Positions 5,029 to 6,640 of a stretch of 6,640 nt of DNA are shown here, piece by piece (the stretch's first letter is position 1; every line of letters starts with the position of its first letter). Source of the stretch: Bacteroidales bacterium (GTDB taxonomy: Bacteria > Bacteroidota > Bacteroidia > Bacteroidales > UBA932). The stretch spans positions 1 through 6,640 of the forward strand of contig JAFYZE010000245.1 of NCBI GenBank assembly GCA_017548805.1. Reading direction: 5' to 3'. The notes under the pieces are model-generated. The model made no database searches and was not told the DNA's origin. It saw only the letters and a list, made by a program, of their open reading frames with translations. A program made the translations under genes and the position numbers.

Positions 5029-6640
5029 AAAAGCTTGTCATGATCTGCCTTGCGGCGGTCCTGCTCCTCGGAGCGGGTCCCCTGGGCGCGCAGAACACCG
5101 AATACAAGGCCACGCCCGTGACCATTTCCAAGGACAAGGTCAGGGAGAATGGTAAGCTGTATTATTCGCATGTGGTGCTGGAGCGCCAGACGCTCTTCTC
5201 CATCGCCAAGGCTTACGGCGTGTCCCTCCAGGACATCTATGACGCCAATCCCACCCTCAAGCTTGAGACCGAAGGCCTGAAGACATACCAGATCCTGCAC
5301 ATCCCCTACGTGGAGAACGCCCCCGGCGCAGAGGAGACTTCTCCGGCCCAGGCAGCGCCTTCCAATACCGTGACGACCGCCCCGGCCGCACAGCCGGGCG
5401 ACTATATCATCCACACCGTCAAGTGGTACGAGGACCTCGGCGCCATCGCCAAGAAATACGGAGTCAGCAAGGAAGCCATCATGCGTGCCAACGGCATGAC
5501 TTCGCCCCAGCTGTCACGCAAGCAGAAGCTACGCATCCCTCCCGCAGGCGCGGAGGTGGTTGAGGAGATTCCCGCCATCGTAGAAGAAGACATCGCTGAG
5601 GCTGAAGAGGAAAAGGAGGACAAGCCCAAGAACATCTTCGAGACCATAGGTGAAGCCATCTCCGAGAAGGCCGAGGAGTTCCTCTATACCGGCAAGAAGG
5701 ACGTCACCGCAGCGCTGATCATGCCCTTCAACGCAGCCAAGTCCCCCAACGAGAACAACCTCGAGTTCTACAGCGGCGTCCTCATGGCGGCCCGTGACCT
5801 CAAGTCGGAGGGTATCAACGTCGACCTCAGCGTCTATGACGCGGTCGGCGGCAACATCCCCGTCACGGCCGAGAAACTCGGATCGTGCGATGTCGTCATC
5901 GGCCCCATTTCCACAGCAGACCTCTCCGGAACCCTCAAGATCAGCCCTTCGGGCACTCCGATCGTCTCTCCCCTTGAGCCCAAGGCAGTAGAACTGGCCA
6001 GAGTATACGGCAACCTCATCCAGGCTCCCAGTTCCTCCGAGAACCAGAGCGAGGACCTTGTGAACTGGCTCGCCGAAGAGTACCGCCCCGGCGACCGCGT
6101 GGTGCTCCTCGTCGAGAAGAACGCCACCAGGACGGCTGCTGCTAACGTCATAGTCGAGAAGATGCAGGAGTCGGGAATCCAGTACAGTACCATCACTTAC
6201 GGACCCCTGGAAGGCCGCAACCTGTCCAACAGCATTGAGAGCCCGGAATCCGGACGCAGCATCCGCCTGATAGTGGCTTCCGAGAGCGAGGCTTTCGTCA
6301 ATGACGTGGTCCGCAACGCCAACCGCCTGGCCCTCAGGGGCAACCGCAGGGACAATGTGGTGCTCTACAGCATCTCAAAGATCCGTTCCTTCGACACCAT
6401 CGAGGTGGAGTATCTCCACAACGCCAACCTCCACGTATCCATCTCATATTTCGTGGACTACGATTCCCCTGCCGTACAGCGTTTCCTCATGAAGTACAGG
6501 GCGCTCTTCAACGCCGAACCGGGGCCGTTCGCCTTCCAGGGCTACGACACCGCGTACAACTTCATCAAGATGTGCTCCAAGTACGGACGCCGCTGGCCGG
6601 ACAAGCTTGACGGGGAGGACATGCGCGGACTGCAGTCCAA
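5025..6640 (+). CDS. Secreted protein with two LysM domains and a type-1 periplasmic-binding fold (partial)
   Basis: The first 538 residues are visible; the frame is open at the right edge. A Sec signal peptide spans about 1-22 (KK, then a Leu/Ala-rich core, likely cut before Q23); C8 is too early for a lipobox. LysM1 covers about 47-94 (YYSHVVLERQTLFSIAKAYG...ILHIP) and LysM2 about 127-172 (YIIHTVKWYEDLGAIAKKYG...KLRIP), joined by an Ala/Pro/Thr-rich linker. A strongly acidic linker follows (177-200). From about 226 comes a LivJ/LpoA-like type-1 binding fold: VTAALIMPFN, FYSGVLMAARDLKSEGINVDLSVYD, CDVVIGPIS, and FAFQGYDTAYNF near the edge. LysM domains usually bind peptidoglycan N-acetylglucosamine. 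Genes like this are often labelled amino-acid ABC transporter substrate-binding protein, but no permease or ATPase is visible here. A structural or regulatory wall role, as for LpoA in proteobacteria, is an alternative inference. ATG 5025 overlaps the glycosyltransferase stop by four bases, suggesting translational coupling. Confidence 0.88.
   Translation, partial: MKKLVMICLAAVLLLGAGPLGAQNTEYKATPVTISKDKVRENGKLYYSHVVLERQTLFSIAKAYGVSLQDIYDANPTLKLETEGLKTYQILHIPYVENAPGAEETSPAQAAPSNTVTTAPAAQPGDYIIHTVKWYEDLGAIAKKYGVSKEAIMRANGMTSPQLSRKQKLRIPPAGAEVVEEIPAIVEEDIAEAEEEKEDKPKNIFETIGEAISEKAEEFLYTGKKDVTAALIMPFNAAKSPNENNLEFYSGVLMAARDLKSEGINVDLSVYDAVGGNIPVTAEKLGSCDVVIGPISTADLSGTLKISPSGTPIVSPLEPKAVELARVYGNLIQAPSSSENQSEDLVNWLAEEYRPGDRVVLLVEKNATRTAAANVIVEKMQESGIQYSTITYGPLEGRNLSNSIESPESGRSIRLIVASESEAFVNDVVRNANRLALRGNRRDNVVLYSISKIRSFDTIEVEYLHNANLHVSISYFVDYDSPAVQRFLMKYRALFNAEPGPFAFQGYDTAYNFIKMCSKYGRRWPDKLDGEDMRGLQS

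Noticed and set aside
4896..5414. 172-codon minus-strand frame across the glycosyltransferase/LysM junction
   Set aside because: Antisense to both genes, Gly/Leu/Arg-rich, no domain; the ATGA coupling on the plus strand explains the region.
5025..6640. Calling the last gene a simple amino-acid ABC transporter substrate-binding protein
   Set aside because: The two LysM domains and lack of visible transporter genes make a plain importer role unsupported; described by domains instead.
1..6640. Mobile elements, CRISPR, toxin-antitoxin, phage or defence genes
   Set aside because: Every open stretch is accounted for by housekeeping or envelope genes; no array-like repeats, long terminal inverted repeats, transposase or integrase motifs, or unusual base-composition island were seen.

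Overview
The window reads as ordinary chromosomal DNA from a GC-rich member of the Bacteroidales. The evidence is: protein sequences typical of that order (PdxJ with a VNINKIATLRNARGGN N-terminus; a bamA-type gene behind nadK and uppS); short AT-rich gaps carrying TAnnTTTG, the -7 element of the Bacteroidetes primary sigma factor; A-rich or otherwise non-Shine-Dalgarno start regions; and a QSG-type glycosyltransferase. Finer placement (for example Rikenellaceae/Alistipes or an uncultured gut lineage) would be a guess. There are no RNA genes, insertion sequences, CRISPR arrays, integrase genes or other signs of transfer. Coding density is very high: only three gaps (25, 111 and 42 bases) exceed a couple of nucleotides, and none approaches 300 bases.

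The layout is two divergent transcription units meeting at a 111-base gap (2396-2506). Leftward (minus strand): nadK (NAD kinase), uppS (undecaprenyl diphosphate synthase, start overlapping the nadK end) and bamA (outer-membrane protein assembly factor; signal peptide and first POTRA domains only, cut by the left edge). Rightward (plus strand): pdxJ (pyridoxine 5'-phosphate synthase), a lipid-anchored OmpH/Skp-like coiled-coil protein, a GT4-type glycosyltransferase that begins at TTG two bases after the previous stop, and a secreted protein with two LysM domains followed by a type-1 periplasmic-binding fold. The last gene overlaps the glycosyltransferase stop as ATGA and is cut by the right edge.

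Promoter-like sequences with the Bacteroidetes architecture (about TTTG, 20 bases, TAnnTTTG) occur in all three real gaps: back-to-back and interleaved between nadK and pdxJ, inside the 3' end of pdxJ for the OmpH-like gene, and at the uppS/bamA junction for bamA. The nadK-pdxJ gap also holds a perfect 7-bp GC-rich hairpin in the expected pdxJ leader and an exact 10-bp direct repeat.

Functionally, most of the window concerns the cell envelope. UppS makes the lipid carrier for peptidoglycan and surface glycans, BamA inserts outer-membrane barrels, the OmpH-like lipoprotein resembles periplasmic chaperones, the glycosyltransferase presumably builds a glycan, and the LysM/PBP1 protein probably binds peptidoglycan. 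NadK and PdxJ supply NADP and vitamin B6. No clearly new system was found. The least understood parts are the OmpH-like lipoprotein - glycosyltransferase - LysM/PBP1 operon and the compact promoter region between nadK and pdxJ.
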